From: Gaiella occulta
GTDB lineage: Bacteria > Actinomycetota > Thermoleophilia > Gaiellales > Gaiellaceae
Direction of reading: 5' to 3'
DNA length: 64,000 bases
NCBI RefSeq assembly: GCF_003351045.1
Contig: NZ_QQZY01000001.1
Coordinates: forward strand, 496,001-560,000
Shown: positions 24,024 to 33,383 of the stretch, in pieces
Layout: every line of letters begins with the position of its first letter
Position numbering within the stretch: the first letter of the stretch is position 1
Notes under the pieces: generated by a model
What the model was told of the DNA's origin: nothing
The model's database searches: none
Seen by the model: the letters and a program-made list of their open reading frames with translations, nothing else
Translations under genes and position numbers: made by a program

Positions 24024-25214
24024 CTACGCGCCGACTTTGCCGGGCCAGTCGGTCTTGATGGTGCTCCGCGCGTCGGCGATCTGCTTGCGGTTCGCGAACC
24101 GCACCTTCGCGTATGCGGCCGGATCGGGAAGCGCATCGATGAGCGCCTTCGGGACGACCTTCCGCGCCACCATGTCGTTGAAGAGCGCCGGGTGCGAGAA
24201 CCCCTTGAGCCAGATCAGCTGGCCCTGGTCGGAGTACAGGAACTCCTGCCACAGCCGGGCGGCCCACGGGTGCGGCGCCGTCGCGTTGATCGCCTGGCAG
24301 TAGTACGCCCCGTACACCCCGTCCGACGGGATCACGGTCTTGATCTTCGCCGCCGGGAAGTTCTTCCCGTAGGCGAGGTTCAGGTAGTCCCAGTCGATCG
24401 TGATCGGCGTCTGGCCGGACGCGATCGTCTGGGGTGTCGCCTGCACGGGAATGAAGTTGCCGACGCTCTTCAGCCGTGCGAAGAAGTCGATTCCCGGGCC
24501 GATGTTGTTGAGGGAGCCGCCGTTGGCGAGCGACGCCGAGAACACGCCCGCGACGGCGGAGCCCGACGAGAGGGGGCTGCCGTTCAGGGCGACCTTGTTC
24601 TTGTACTCGGGCTTGAGCAGGTCCTTCCAGCTCTTCGGCACGTTCGGCACGACGGCCGTGTTGACGCCCATCGAGACGACGCCCCAGTAGTCGCCGACCC
24701 AGAAGCCGCGCCCGTCCTTCATGGCCCGAGGCACCTTCCGGAAGTTCGTCGTGTAGTACTTGGCGTACAGGCCCTCGTTGGCGCCGTCGATCGCGAACGA
24801 CGGGCCCACGTCGAGCACGTCCGGGGCCCGCGGGTCGCCCTTCAGCGAGCGCACGGCCTGATTCTCCTGGGCCGACGACGCGTCGGGATCCGCGCTCGTG
24901 ATCGGGATGCCGAACTTCTTCGAGAAGGTCGAGATCATCTCGCCGTAGTTCGCCCAGTCGGGGGGGAGGGCGATCACGTTCAGGCGACCTTCCTTCTTGG
25001 CTTCCGCGACGAACTCCTTCAGCGAAAGCGTGCGACCCAGCAGCGGCGGCTCCTTCAACGCCTGCTTGCGGGCTGCGAGCGCCGCGGCCGGGGACGACAG
25101 GATCGTCAGGCCGGCGCCGGCGACGAGGCCGCGCTTGAGGAGGCTTCGGCGACCGATGCGCTCCTCCTCGAGCCTCCGCAGGAACTCGTACTCTTGCTCC
25201 TGGAACTCTTCCAT
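24024..25214 (-). CDS. Tat-exported solute-binding protein of the ABC importer
   Basis: This 396-residue binding protein has a long N-region with the twin-arginine motif GRRSLLKRGLVAGAGLTILS (about 21-40) and a cleavage-like AAALA, so it is folded before export. The mature part has the two-lobed SBP fold: KEGRLNVIALPPDWANYG, ADPDASSAQ, DVLDVGPSFA, NTAVVPNVPKSWKDLLKPEY, ITIDWDYLNLAYG. These resemble polyamine, iron or phosphonate binding proteins (SBP_bac_6/PotD group). GGGAGG precedes the ATG. It is first in an operon with two permeases and the ATPase. The phosphoesterase neighbours hint at an organophosphate ligand. Confidence 0.88.
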   Translation of the reverse strand: MEEFQEQEYEFLRRLEEERIGRRSLLKRGLVAGAGLTILSSPAAALAARKQALKEPPLLGRTLSLKEFVAEAKKEGRLNVIALPPDWANYGEMISTFSKKFGIPITSADPDASSAQENQAVRSLKGDPRAPDVLDVGPSFAIDGANEGLYAKYYTTNFRKVPRAMKDGRGFWVGDYWGVVSMGVNTAVVPNVPKSWKDLLKPEYKNKVALNGSPLSSGSAVAGVFSASLANGGSLNNIGPGIDFFARLKSVGNFIPVQATPQTIASGQTPITIDWDYLNLAYGKNFPAAKIKTVIPSDGVYGAYYCQAINATAPHPWAARLWQEFLYSDQGQLIWLKGFSHPALFNDMVARKVVPKALIDALPDPAAYAKVRFANRKQIADARSTIKTDWPGKVGA

Positions 25215-25343
25215 TGACCCTCCCGTTCGTGTGCGAGTGAGGCTCGATCGTGCACGCAGAGCCCGAGAACTTCAAGTGCGCCCACCAGTAAAACACGAAA
25301 CGTCTACCCTTTGGAAGGTGCAACCGCGGCGGAGGCCCGACGC

Positions 25344-26243
25344 ATGACTCCCTGGCAGGCCTCCGGGCCCTGGCTGCGCTGCGCGCTGCACGCCCACACG
25401 ACGAACTCCGACGGCGAGCTCGCGCCGCGGATGCTCGTCAAGCACTACGAGCGCGCCGGCTACGACGTGCTCGCGATCACCGACCACTGGCACCGCACCG
25501 AGGCGCCGTCGGGCCGCGTGCTCGTGATCCCCGGTGCCGAGCTCAACTGCCTGCTGCCGGCCGGGCGCGACGGCCATGTGCTGGCGCTCGGGGTCGACGC
25601 CGACCCCGGAGAGCTCGGCGAGCGGCTCGATCTCGCCGGCACCGCCGGGTGGATCGTCGCGCACGGCGGCGTCGCCTACCTGGCGCATCCGTACTGGACG
25701 GGGGCGACGCCCGGGACGCTCGAGCTACCCGCCGAGGTGTCGGGGATCGAGGTCTACAACGCGGGCTGCGAGCTCGAGATCGGGCGCGGCCTCTCTGCCG
25801 TGCACTGGGACGAGCTGCTCGCGGCGGGCCACGCGTGCCACGCGATCGCGGCCGACGACACCCATCATCCCGGGTTCGACTCCGATCTCGCGTGGACGTG
25901 GGTGCGCGCCGAGCGCAGCGCGGAGGCCGTCCTCGAGGCGCTCCGCTCGGGCTGCTTCTACGCCAGCACCGGGCCGCTCCTGACGGACGTCCGCGTCGGC
26001 GACGGTGCCGTCGAGGTGGAGTGCAGCCCGTGCCGGTCGGTGACGCTGCTCACCGGCGTCTCGAGCGGCGCCGCCGTGCACGCCGGCCGGCTCGGCTACA
26101 GCTACGCGGCCGAGATCGTCGACCGCACGCACGACGGGCTCATCACCGCCGCCAGGCTCGTCCTGCCGGAGACGGCGCCCTACGCGAGGGTCGAGGTCGT
26201 CGACGCCGCCGGCAAGACGGCGTGGAGCAACCGCGTCGCATGA
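25344..26243 (+). CDS. PHP-domain metal-dependent phosphoesterase
   Basis: This 299-residue PHP hydrolase has metal-ligand motifs LHAHTTNSDGE (about 13-23), AITDHWHR, the Glu in PGAELNC, YLAHPYW and the late ADDTHHPG. PHP enzymes of this form cleave phosphate monoesters or nucleotide 3',5'-bisphosphates. The ATG at 25344 has CGGAGG nine bases upstream and is preferred over TTG 25311. A -10-like TACCCT sits at 25305. It is divergent from the binding-protein gene of the ABC importer, so regulation may be shared. A C-terminal extension beyond about 225 looks like a beta-rich domain. Confidence 0.82.
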   Translation: MTPWQASGPWLRCALHAHTTNSDGELAPRMLVKHYERAGYDVLAITDHWHRTEAPSGRVLVIPGAELNCLLPAGRDGHVLALGVDADPGELGERLDLAGTAGWIVAHGGVAYLAHPYWTGATPGTLELPAEVSGIEVYNAGCELEIGRGLSAVHWDELLAAGHACHAIAADDTHHPGFDSDLAWTWVRAERSAEAVLEALRSGCFYASTGPLLTDVRVGDGAVEVECSPCRSVTLLTGVSSGAAVHAGRLGYSYAAEIVDRTHDGLITAARLVLPETAPYARVEVVDAAGKTAWSNRVA

Positions 26244-26322
26244 TCGCCGCTCGCGTCGCTGCGACACGGCCTCGCGCCGCCCCGTAGGCTTTCCCCGTCA
26301 ATCCTGAACGAGAGAGGGACGA

Positions 26323-28593
26323 GTGACGACAGTCGAGGAGCCGCGCAGCGAGCGCGCGTCGTTCATCCGGGCAGACGGCAAGGAGAAGGTGACGGGAGCG
26401 GGCCGCTACACCGCCGACCTGAGCCTGAAGGGCGAGCTCCACGCGGCGTTCCGCTACGCGGACCACACGCACGCCCGCATCCTCCGCATCGACGCGACCG
26501 CGGCCCGGGCGCTCCCGGGCGTGCTCGCGGTGATCACGCACGAGGACGTGCCCGACGTGCTGTACGGCGGCATGGTGCAGGATCGCAGGCTGTTCGCCCG
26601 CGACACCGTGCGCTTCGAGGGCGACATCGTCGCCGCTGTCGCGGCGCTGACGCCCGAGATCGCCAGGCAGGCCGCGGCGCTCGTCGAGGTCGACTACGAG
26701 CCGCTTCCGGTCGTGACGGACTTCGACGCGGCGATGGCCGACGGCGCCATCCTCGTGCATCCCGACTGGGAGGCGTACGAGGGCGACGAGGCGCTCGGCC
26801 GCAACGGCAACACGCTCGGCTACTCGACGATCGTCAAGGGCGACGCGGACGCCGCCATGGCCGGCGCCGACGTCGTCGTCCGCGGGCGCTACGTCACCGA
26901 TCCGGTGCAGGGTGTGCCGATCGAGCCGCGCGCCGTGATCGCCGAGTGGCACGGCGACCGCGTCACCGTGTGGTCGTCGACCCAGGTGCCGTACGCTGCA
27001 CGCGCCGGCGTCGCGCGGACGCTGCAGATCCCCGAGTCGCACGTGCGCGTGATCGTGCCGCTGCTCGGCGGCGGCTTCGGCGCCAAGTGCGACTTCCACT
27101 TCGAGGGCCACGTGGCGGCGCTCGCGCGGGCCGCCGGACGCCCTGTGAAGCTCGTCTTCTCGCGGCACGAGGAGTTCTTCGCGGTCGGGCACCGGCGCGA
27201 GGGGATGGTGATCGAGCTGGAGACCGGAGCACGCCGCGACGGCACGCTCGTCGCCCGCCGGGCACGGCTCGTCCTCGACAAGGGCGCCTACTGCGGCGAG
27301 GGCGGCTTCTTCGCGCAGCTCGCCGCCATGCACGCCTGCGGGCCGTACGAGATCGAGAACATCTCCGTCGCCTCCTACCTGAACTACTCGAACAACCAGC
27401 CCTCGTCGTCGATCCGCGCTCCGACCGCGCCGCAGGTCGTGTGGGCGCTCGAGCAGCACATGGACGAGCTCGCCGAGGCGCTCGGGCTCGACCCCGTCGA
27501 GCTGCGCCGGCGCACGCTGATCGAGGACGGCTCCGAGGGGCCGACGCGGCAGAAGCTCGAGCGGATCGCGATGAAGGAGACGCTCGAGCGGGCGGTCGAG
27601 ATGATCGGCTACGGGCAGGAGCTGCCGGAGGACGAGGCGATCGGCGTCGCCTGCGGCTGGTGGCCGTGCTTCGCCGCGAACGCCGGCGCCTACGTCCAGC
27701 TCAACCACGACGGCACCGGCACGATCGTCACGGGCGCGCAGGAGAACGGCACGGGCGCGGTGATGGCGATGGCGGCCTTCGTCGCCGAGGAGCTCGGCAT
27801 GCGCCCCGGCGACTTCACGATCCACTATCAGGACACCGACGCGGCGCCGTGGGACATGGGCTCGTGCGGCTCGCAGACGACGTTCAACAGCGCCCGCGCG
27901 GTGCTGGCCGCGACCGCCGAGGTGCGCGAGCAGCTGCTCGACGCCGCCGCCGAGCAGCTCGAGGCGGCGCGCGGCGATCTCGAGCTCGCAGCCGGCGTCG
28001 TGCGGGTGAAGGGCTCGCCCGACAAGGCGGTCGCGATCGCCGACCTGGCGAGCAGCGGCACGTTCCACGGCAAGGGCTCGGGCGATCTGCCCGAGGCGCC
28101 GCCCGTGCAGGCGGAGGGGTGTGTCGGCCGGCTCGGGCTCGAGTCGTTCCTCGCGCCGCAGCTGATGACCCACGCCGTGCGCGTCAAGGTCGACCGCGAG
28201 ACGGGCGTCGTGCGCGTGCTGCAGGTGGCGGCGGCACACGACTCCGGCCGCATCCTCAACCGGATGGGCGCCGACGGCCAGGTCTACGGCGGCGTCGTGA
28301 TGGGCATCGGGCAGGCCCTGTCGGAGGGCACGGTGCTCGACGGCGAGGGCCGGCACCGCAACGCGCACCTGCTCGACTACAAGCTCGTCACCGCCGCGGA
28401 TGCGCCGCGCATCGACATCGCATGGATCGAGACGGACACGCCGAACGCGGGCCCGCGCGGGTCGAAGGGCGTCGGCGAGCCGCCGTGCGTGCCGACGGCG
28501 GGCGCGGTGGCGAACGCCGTGGCCAGGGTGATCGGGAAGCACCTCGACCGGCTGCCGATGACGCCCGAGCGTGTGTGGGAGGCCGGGGCGTGA
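26323..28593 (+). CDS. Molybdenum hydroxylase large subunit (xanthine dehydrogenase/CoxL family)
   Basis: This 756-residue Mo-cofactor subunit begins with ADGKEKVTGAGRYTADL, the usual opening of the family. It carries EPRAVIAEW, the cofactor loop PLLGGGFGAK (about 245-254), a second cofactor segment MGSCGSQTTFNSA, and the catalytic base in KGVGEPPCVP (about 713-722). It hydroxylates a heterocycle or aldehyde using water. The active-site loop does not contain the AYRCSFR of CO dehydrogenase, so CO is unlikely. GTG 26323 follows GAGAGGGA. Its stop overlaps the FAD subunit gene as GTGA. Substrate unknown. Confidence 0.9.
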   Translation: MTTVEEPRSERASFIRADGKEKVTGAGRYTADLSLKGELHAAFRYADHTHARILRIDATAARALPGVLAVITHEDVPDVLYGGMVQDRRLFARDTVRFEGDIVAAVAALTPEIARQAAALVEVDYEPLPVVTDFDAAMADGAILVHPDWEAYEGDEALGRNGNTLGYSTIVKGDADAAMAGADVVVRGRYVTDPVQGVPIEPRAVIAEWHGDRVTVWSSTQVPYAARAGVARTLQIPESHVRVIVPLLGGGFGAKCDFHFEGHVAALARAAGRPVKLVFSRHEEFFAVGHRREGMVIELETGARRDGTLVARRARLVLDKGAYCGEGGFFAQLAAMHACGPYEIENISVASYLNYSNNQPSSSIRAPTAPQVVWALEQHMDELAEALGLDPVELRRRTLIEDGSEGPTRQKLERIAMKETLERAVEMIGYGQELPEDEAIGVACGWWPCFAANAGAYVQLNHDGTGTIVTGAQENGTGAVMAMAAFVAEELGMRPGDFTIHYQDTDAAPWDMGSCGSQTTFNSARAVLAATAEVREQLLDAAAEQLEAARGDLELAAGVVRVKGSPDKAVAIADLASSGTFHGKGSGDLPEAPPVQAEGCVGRLGLESFLAPQLMTHAVRVKVDRETGVVRVLQVAAAHDSGRILNRMGADGQVYGGVVMGIGQALSEGTVLDGEGRHRNAHLLDYKLVTAADAPRIDIAWIETDTPNAGPRGSKGVGEPPCVPTAGAVANAVARVIGKHLDRLPMTPERVWEAGA

Positions 28594-29495
28594 GCGTCCG
28601 CTCCTTCACCACCGCCGCAACCCTCGACGATGCGCTCGCGGCGATGGCGGCGGGTGCGCGCCCGGTCGCGGGCGGCACCGATCTCGTCGTCGGCGCCCGG
28701 CAGGGCAAGGCGCCGCTGCCGGAGAGCATCGTCGCGATCCACCGGCTGGCGGAGCTCCACGGCATCGAGGAGGCGGGGGCGGGGCTGCGGCTCGGCGCGC
28801 TCGTGCGCCACGCGGAGATCGTCTCCAGCGGTCTCGTACGGGAGCGCTTCAGCGCGCTCGCGGACGCGTCCGCGATCGTCGGCTCCCACGCGACGCGCGC
28901 CCAGGGAACGATCGGCGGCAACCTCATGAACGCCTCGCCCGCCATGGAGACGGGCGGACCGCTGATGTGCTTCGGCGCCACCGCCACCCTGCGCTCGGCG
29001 GCGGGCGAGCGCATCGTGCCCGTCGAGCAGCTGTTCGCCGGCCCCGGTCGCACGATCGCAGAGGCCGGCGAGCTGCTCGTCGCCGTCGCCGTGCCGGCGC
29101 AGCCGGCCGGAACGGGCAGCTGCTACGTGCGGCTCGAGTACCGCCGCCAGATGGAGATCGCGGTCGTCGGCGCCACCGCGGTGGTCGCGCTCGACGGCGG
29201 CCGGGTGACGCACGCGCGCATCGCGATCACGGCGCTCGCGCCGACGATCCGGCGTGTTCCCGACGCCGAGGCGGCGCTCGCCGGCTCCGACGGCGGCCGC
29301 GCCGCGGCCGAAGCGGCCGCGCAGGCGGCCGCGCAGGCCGCCTCTCCCATCTCCGACGTCCGCGCCTCGGAGCGCTACCGGCGCGCGATGGCCGCGGTGA
29401 TCACGCGCCGCGCGATCCTCGCCGCCGTCGCCCGCGCGCGCGGCGAGCACGTGCCCGTACCCGCCAGTCCTACGCTGCACGGAGGTCTCTCGTGA
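28590..29495 (+). CDS. Molybdenum hydroxylase FAD subunit
   Basis: This 301-residue CoxM/XdhB-type subunit has FAD-binding motifs ARPVAGGTDLVVGAR (about 24-38) and ATRAQGTIGGNLMNASPA (about 101-118), and a CO_deh_flav_C domain at about 175-285. It passes electrons from the Fe-S subunit to NAD or another acceptor. An Ala-rich stretch (RAAAEAAAQAAAQAAS) marks a flexible helix. GTGA overlaps at both ends couple all three genes. The Tyr-containing loop that contacts NAD in xanthine dehydrogenase is not evident to me, so the acceptor is open. Confidence 0.9.
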   Translation: MSVRSFTTAATLDDALAAMAAGARPVAGGTDLVVGARQGKAPLPESIVAIHRLAELHGIEEAGAGLRLGALVRHAEIVSSGLVRERFSALADASAIVGSHATRAQGTIGGNLMNASPAMETGGPLMCFGATATLRSAAGERIVPVEQLFAGPGRTIAEAGELLVAVAVPAQPAGTGSCYVRLEYRRQMEIAVVGATAVVALDGGRVTHARIAITALAPTIRRVPDAEAALAGSDGGRAAAEAAAQAAAQAASPISDVRASERYRRAMAAVITRRAILAAVARARGEHVPVPASPTLHGGLS

Positions 29496-29953
29496 AGGTC
29501 GCTGCCACGCTCACGGTCAACGGCGTCGCGTATCCGCTCGATCTCGACCCGGCTACGAGCCTGCTGCACGCCGTGCGCGACGCGATCGGGCTGACTGGGT
29601 CGAAGGAGGGCTGCGACGACTCCGAGTGCGGCGCCTGCATGATGCTCCTGGACGGCAGGCCGGTGAACGCGTGCTCGTACCTCGCTCTGCAGGCGGAGGG
29701 CAGCGAGGTCACCACCGTCGAGGGCCTCGCGGCGGGCGAGACGCTCGCGCCGCTGCAGGAGGCCTTCCTCGAGCAGGGCGGCGTCCAGTGCGGCTTCTGC
29801 ACGCCGGGGATGCTCGTGTCGGCGACGGCGCTGCTCGCGGCGAATCCGCATCCGAGCGAGGACGAGGTGCGTGTGGGGCTGGCGGGAAACCTGTGCCGCT
29901 GCACCGGCTACGACGGGATCGTCAGGGCCGTGCTGAGCGTCGCAGGGTCGTAA
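29492..29953 (+). CDS. Molybdenum hydroxylase 2Fe-2S subunit
   Basis: This 153-residue CoxS/XdhC-type protein carries two [2Fe-2S] clusters. The plant-ferredoxin-like site is GCDDSECGACMML plus the Cys of VNACSY (about 43-65). The second site is QCGFCTPGM and NLCRCTGYDG (about 100-150). It relays electrons from the Mo centre to the flavin subunit. The gene order large-FAD-FeS differs from the common FAD-FeS-large order. All expected cysteines are present, so the enzyme should be functional once Mo cofactor is supplied from elsewhere in the genome. Confidence 0.92.
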   Translation: MKVAATLTVNGVAYPLDLDPATSLLHAVRDAIGLTGSKEGCDDSECGACMMLLDGRPVNACSYLALQAEGSEVTTVEGLAAGETLAPLQEAFLEQGGVQCGFCTPGMLVSATALLAANPHPSEDEVRVGLAGNLCRCTGYDGIVRAVLSVAGS

Positions 29954-30030
29954 CCCGTCACGGTGGATCGCACCGCGCGGAACGCTCGACTGACCGAGTG
30001 AGGGCGCGTCACTCGCGATAATGAGTCTTG

Positions 30031-30049
30031 ATGAGTGCGATACACTCAT
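30031..30049 (+). promoter_or_regulatory. Operator and leaderless promoter of the RHH/VapC pair
   Basis: ATGAGTG and CACTCAT are perfect 7-base arms around five bases. The right arm overlaps a -10 (TACACT, 30041-30046) that is six bases before GTG 30053. A further TGAGT half-site lies at 30022. The RHH antitoxin is the likely ligand, repressing its own promoter. Confidence 0.65.
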
Positions 30050-30052
30050 GCT

Positions 30053-30313
30053 GTGAGTAAGCGACTCCAGATACTCCTCGACGAGCGCGAGCTGCGCGAC
30101 ATCCGGCGTGCCGCGAACCGCGCCGGGCAGACCGTCTCCGAATGGGCGCGGCAGGCGATGCGTGCGCATGCCCGCGCTGGTGGCTCGAACGCCGACCCTG
30201 CTCGCAAGCTCGCGGTCATCCAATCCGCGGCGGCGCACGCCTTTCCGACGGCGGAGATCGACGAGATGCTCGCACAGATCGAAGCGGGCTACGCCGAGAC
30301 GAAGCCTGCGTGA
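30053..30313 (+). CDS. vapB: Ribbon-helix-helix antitoxin
   Basis: This 86-residue protein starts VSKRLQILLDERELRDIR, the beta-strand and first helix of an RHH DNA-binding domain, then AGQTVSEWARQAMR as the second helix. The C-terminal FPTAEIDEMLAQIEAGY should bind and block the PIN toxin. GTG 30053 is favoured by the leaderless promoter; GTG 30035 is also in frame but lies inside the operator. It overlaps the toxin gene by four bases. Confidence 0.8.
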   Translation: MSKRLQILLDERELRDIRRAANRAGQTVSEWARQAMRAHARAGGSNADPARKLAVIQSAAAHAFPTAEIDEMLAQIEAGYAETKPA

Positions 30314-30705
30314 TCTTCGTCGACTCGAACATCCCGATGTACCTGGTCGGAGCGGAGCACCCCAACAAGGCTCGAGCGCAGCTCGTCCTGCAGACGGCGG
30401 TGGCAGAGGGTGAACGGCTGGTGACCGACGTCGAGGTTCTCCAGGAGATCCTTCACCGCTACGCGGCGATCGGCCGACTCGACGCGATTCAGCCCGCGTT
30501 CGACGCCCTCCTCGGTGTCGTCGACGAGGTGTTCGCGATCGAGCAGGCCGACGTCGACCAGGCGAAGAACGTCCTCCTCGGCGCGATGTCGTTCAGCGCC
30601 CGTGACGCGCTGCACATCGCGGTGCTCGAGCGGCGCGGCGTCAGGCAGGTGATGAGCTTCGACTCGCACTTCGACCGCCGCTCCGGCCTCACGCGGGTCT
30701 CATGA
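30310..30705 (+). CDS. vapC: PIN-domain toxin, second type II module
   Basis: This 131-residue PIN ribonuclease has VIFVDSNIPMYLVG (Asp5), VTDVEVLQEILHRY (conserved Glu), FSARDALHIAV and SFDSHFDRR, so all four acidic positions are present. The GTG start overlaps the antitoxin stop as GTGA. It belongs to a different PIN subgroup from the toxin at 1141-1521, and its partner is RHH rather than Phd. It lies between the molybdenum hydroxylase operon and the convergent end of the betaine operon. Confidence 0.87.
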   Translation: MIFVDSNIPMYLVGAEHPNKARAQLVLQTAVAEGERLVTDVEVLQEILHRYAAIGRLDAIQPAFDALLGVVDEVFAIEQADVDQAKNVLLGAMSFSARDALHIAVLERRGVRQVMSFDSHFDRRSGLTRVS

Positions 30706-30866
30706 GCGATCGCGCGGCGCGGGCCGATCGACTCTCGCCCGCCGCGGAGGGACAGCTCGGGATCTCCGCGCGGTGTATGGGGACGGTGACATACCGCCTT
30801 CCGATCGTGCCCTCGAAGCGGTCGCCGGCTGGGAGGATGTGCCGGTAGCGGGCGTCCGTGCGATCC

Positions 30867-32516
30867 TCACGGACTCGCGTGTCGATAGTACGGGGCGTCC
30901 GAGGGCGGCAGCGGCGTGTTGCCGAGGATCAGGTCGGCGGCCTTCTCCGCCACCATCATCGTCGGCGCATAGATGTTCCCGTTCGTCACGAACGGGAACA
31001 CGGAGGCGTCCACGACGCGCAGGCCGTCGACGCCGTGCACGCGCATCGAGGCCGGGTCGACGACCGCCTGCGCGTCCGTCCCCATACGGCACGTGCACGA
31101 CGGGTGCAGCGCCGTCTCGCCGTCGCGCGCGACCCAGTCGAGGATCTCCTCGTCCGTCTCCACCGACGGCCCCGGCGAGGTCTCCCCCGCGTTGAACGGC
31201 TCGAAGGCGGGCTGGGTGAGGATGGTGCGCGCGCAGCGCACCGCCTCGACCCACTCGCGCCGGTCCTGCTCTGTCGAGAGGTAGTTGAAGCGCAGCGCCG
31301 GGTGCACGCGCGGGTCGCTCGAGGTGATCTTGACCGAGCCGCGCGCGTCCGAGTACATCGGGCCGACGTGCACCTGGTAGCCGTGGCCGCCCTCCGGCTG
31401 GGTGCCGTCGTAGCGGATCGCGAGCGGCAGGAAGTGGAACATCAGGTTGGGGTAGGCGACCTCGTCGTTGGAGCGGACGAAGCCGCCGGCCTCGAAGTGG
31501 TTCGTCGCGCCGGGCCCCCGGCGCAGGAACAGCCATTGGAACCCGATCCAGGGCCGGTTGCGGAACTTCAGCGCCGGCTGCATCGAGACGGGCCGCTTCG
31601 AGGCGTACTGCACGTACACCTCCAGGTGGTCCTGCAGGTTCTCGCCCACGCCGGGCAGGTCGTGCACGGCGCGGATGCCGAGCCGCTCGAGCTCTGCCGC
31701 GTTGCCGATGCCCGACAGCTGCAGCAGCTGCGGCGAGTTGATCGCGCCGCCACAGAGGATCACCTCGCGCGCGCGGACGACCTCGGCTCCGCGCCGTCCC
31801 ACGACTTCGACCCCCGTCGCCCTCGTGCCGTCGCACACCACGCGCGACACGAAGGTGCGGCAGCGCACCTCCAGGTTCGGCCGCGCCATCACCGGATGGA
31901 GGTACGCGCGTGCCGCGCTGAGCCGGCGCCCGCGGTGGATGTTGCGGTCGAACTTCGCGAAGCCCTCCTGCCGGTAGCCGTTGACGTCGTCGGTGAGCGG
32001 GTAGCCGGCCTGCTGCACGGCGTCGAAGAACGCCTGGAAGAGCGGGCTCGTCGCCGGGCCGCGCTCGAGCACGAGCGGCCCCTGGCCGCCGCGCCACTCG
32101 TTGCTGCCGGCGAGGCAGGTCTCCATACGCTTGAAGTAGGGAAGGCAGTGCGCGTAGTCCCAGCGCTCGAGCCCCGGCACCGTCGCCCAGCGCTCGTAGT
32201 CGAGCGGGTTGCCGCGCTGGAAGATCATCCCGTTGATGCTCGACGAGCCGCCGAGCACCTTGCCGCGCGCGTGGTAGATACGCCGCCCGTGCATGTGCGG
32301 CTCCGGCTCGGACTCGTACTTCCAGTCGTAGAAGCGGTTGCCGATCGGGAACGCGAGGCCGGCGGGCATGTGGATGAAGACGTCCCACAGCGAGTCCGGC
32401 CGGCCCGCCTCGAGCACGAGCACGCGCGTCGAGGGGTCGGCGCTGAGCCGGTTGGCGAGCGCGCACCCGGCGGAGCCGCCGCCGACGATGACGAAGTCCC
32501 AGACCTTCTCGCTCAT
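30867..32516 (-). CDS. betA: GMC-family oxidoreductase, choline dehydrogenase-like
   Basis: This 549-residue FAD enzyme has the GMC signatures [16 protein letters not shown] (about 9-24), [15 protein letters not shown] (about 83-97) and [16 protein letters not shown] (about 261-276). The C-terminal active site includes [11 protein letters not shown] with the catalytic His, and [13 protein letters not shown]. The HPSCTCRMG form is typical of choline dehydrogenases (BetA), which make betaine aldehyde, but other alcohols are possible. It begins nine bases after the MetF-like gene, so it is the last cistron of the corrinoid operon. No betaine aldehyde dehydrogenase is present in the window. Confidence 0.85.
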   Translation of the reverse strand: MSEKVWDFVIVGGGSAGCALANRLSADPSTRVLVLEAGRPDSLWDVFIHMPAGLAFPIGNRFYDWKYESEPEPHMHGRRIYHARGKVLGGSSSINGMIFQRGNPLDYERWATVPGLERWDYAHCLPYFKRMETCLAGSNEWRGGQGPLVLERGPATSPLFQAFFDAVQQAGYPLTDDVNGYRQEGFAKFDRNIHRGRRLSAARAYLHPVMARPNLEVRCRTFVSRVVCDGTRATGVEVVGRRGAEVVRAREVILCGGAINSPQLLQLSGIGNAAELERLGIRAVHDLPGVGENLQDHLEVYVQYASKRPVSMQPALKFRNRPWIGFQWLFLRRGPGATNHFEAGGFVRSNDEVAYPNLMFHFLPLAIRYDGTQPEGGHGYQVHVGPMYSDARGSVKITSSDPRVHPALRFNYLSTEQDRREWVEAVRCARTILTQPAFEPFNAGETSPGPSVETDEEILDWVARDGETALHPSCTCRMGTDAQAVVDPASMRVHGVDGLRVVDASVFPFVTNGNIYAPTMMVAEKAADLILGNTPLPPSDAPYYRHASP

Positions 32517-32525
32517 GAGGTCAGC

Positions 32526-33383
32526 CTACGCACGGGCGAGCCGCCGGCGCCGCCAGCGCTCGGTGTCGGCGACGTCGTTGAACGTGAAGATGTGGAAGCC
32601 CGCGATCTTCCGCTCGGGGTCGCGCAGGGCCGGCTCGAGGCCGCGGATGAGCGGGTCGGGGCTGAAGCCCCCGGGCTTGAGGAAGCGGCCGACGAAGCCG
32701 GCGTTCTTGCGCAGGAAGCGCGCAGACTCGCCGATCCCGATCCGCGCCGAGACGCGGACGAGCTTGGCCCGCGGCACCACGCCGGGCAGACCGACGAGGA
32801 TCGGCAGGCGCGTGCCGCGAGCCCACACGGCGTCGACCCAGCGCACCGTCAGCGACGGGTCGAAGCAGATCTGGCTCGCGATGTAGGTGGCGAAGCGGGA
32901 CTTCTCGAACATGGCGGCGATCGTCGTCTCGTCGTCGATCGTCGGGTGGCTCTCGGGATAGCCGGTGATGCCGATGTCGGCGAACGGATGGCCCAGCTCG
33001 TCGAGCGCCGCGAGCAGCGCCGCCGCGCCGGCGAACTCCCCGGCCGGCCGCTCGGCGTCGCCGGCGACGACGAACACGTCGCGCACGCCCATCGCGTCCA
33101 TCCGCTGCACGACCTCCGCGAGGTGGGAGCGGTCGCGCACGAGCCGGGCCGACAGGTGCGGGACGACCGCATACCCCTGCGCCGCGAAGCGCTCCGCATG
33201 GTCGAGCGTGACGTCGAGTCCCTTCGTCGGCGAGGCGGTGACGGTGAGCGTGACGTCGCGCGGCACGTGCTCGAGCACCTGCTCCTCGACGCCCGCGAGC
33301 GGGATCACCTCGTAGCGCGAGGCGCGCAGGAGCTCCGCGAGACGGGCCGCGGACGAGGTCTCGGGGGAGGCGAGCCCGGCCAT
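32526..33383 (-). CDS. MetF-like methylenetetrahydrofolate reductase family protein
   Basis: This 285-residue TIM barrel is of the MTHFR family: VTLTVTASPTKGLDVTL at strand 1-2, VPHLSARLVRD, VFVVAGDAERPAGEF, IGITGYPESHPTI (the YPE-H motif near the flavin) and IASQICFDPS. It is shorter and more divergent than housekeeping MetF. In a demethylation operon it would run in the oxidising direction, converting the methyl-THF formed by the neighbouring methyltransferase to methylene-THF for energy or serine synthesis. It overlaps the MttB-family gene by one base (TGATG). Electron acceptor not evident. Confidence 0.82.
   Translation of the reverse strand: MAGLASPETSSAARLAELLRASRYEVIPLAGVEEQVLEHVPRDVTLTVTASPTKGLDVTLDHAERFAAQGYAVVPHLSARLVRDRSHLAEVVQRMDAMGVRDVFVVAGDAERPAGEFAGAAALLAALDELGHPFADIGITGYPESHPTIDDETTIAAMFEKSRFATYIASQICFDPSLTVRWVDAVWARGTRLPILVGLPGVVPRAKLVRVSARIGIGESARFLRKNAGFVGRFLKPGGFSPDPLIRGLEPALRDPERKIAGFHIFTFNDVADTERWRRRRLARA

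Noticed and set aside
26323-28593. Aerobic carbon monoxide dehydrogenase large subunit
   Set aside because: The CO-type active-site loop with AYRCSFR is absent; the protein fits the broader xanthine/aldehyde hydroxylase group.
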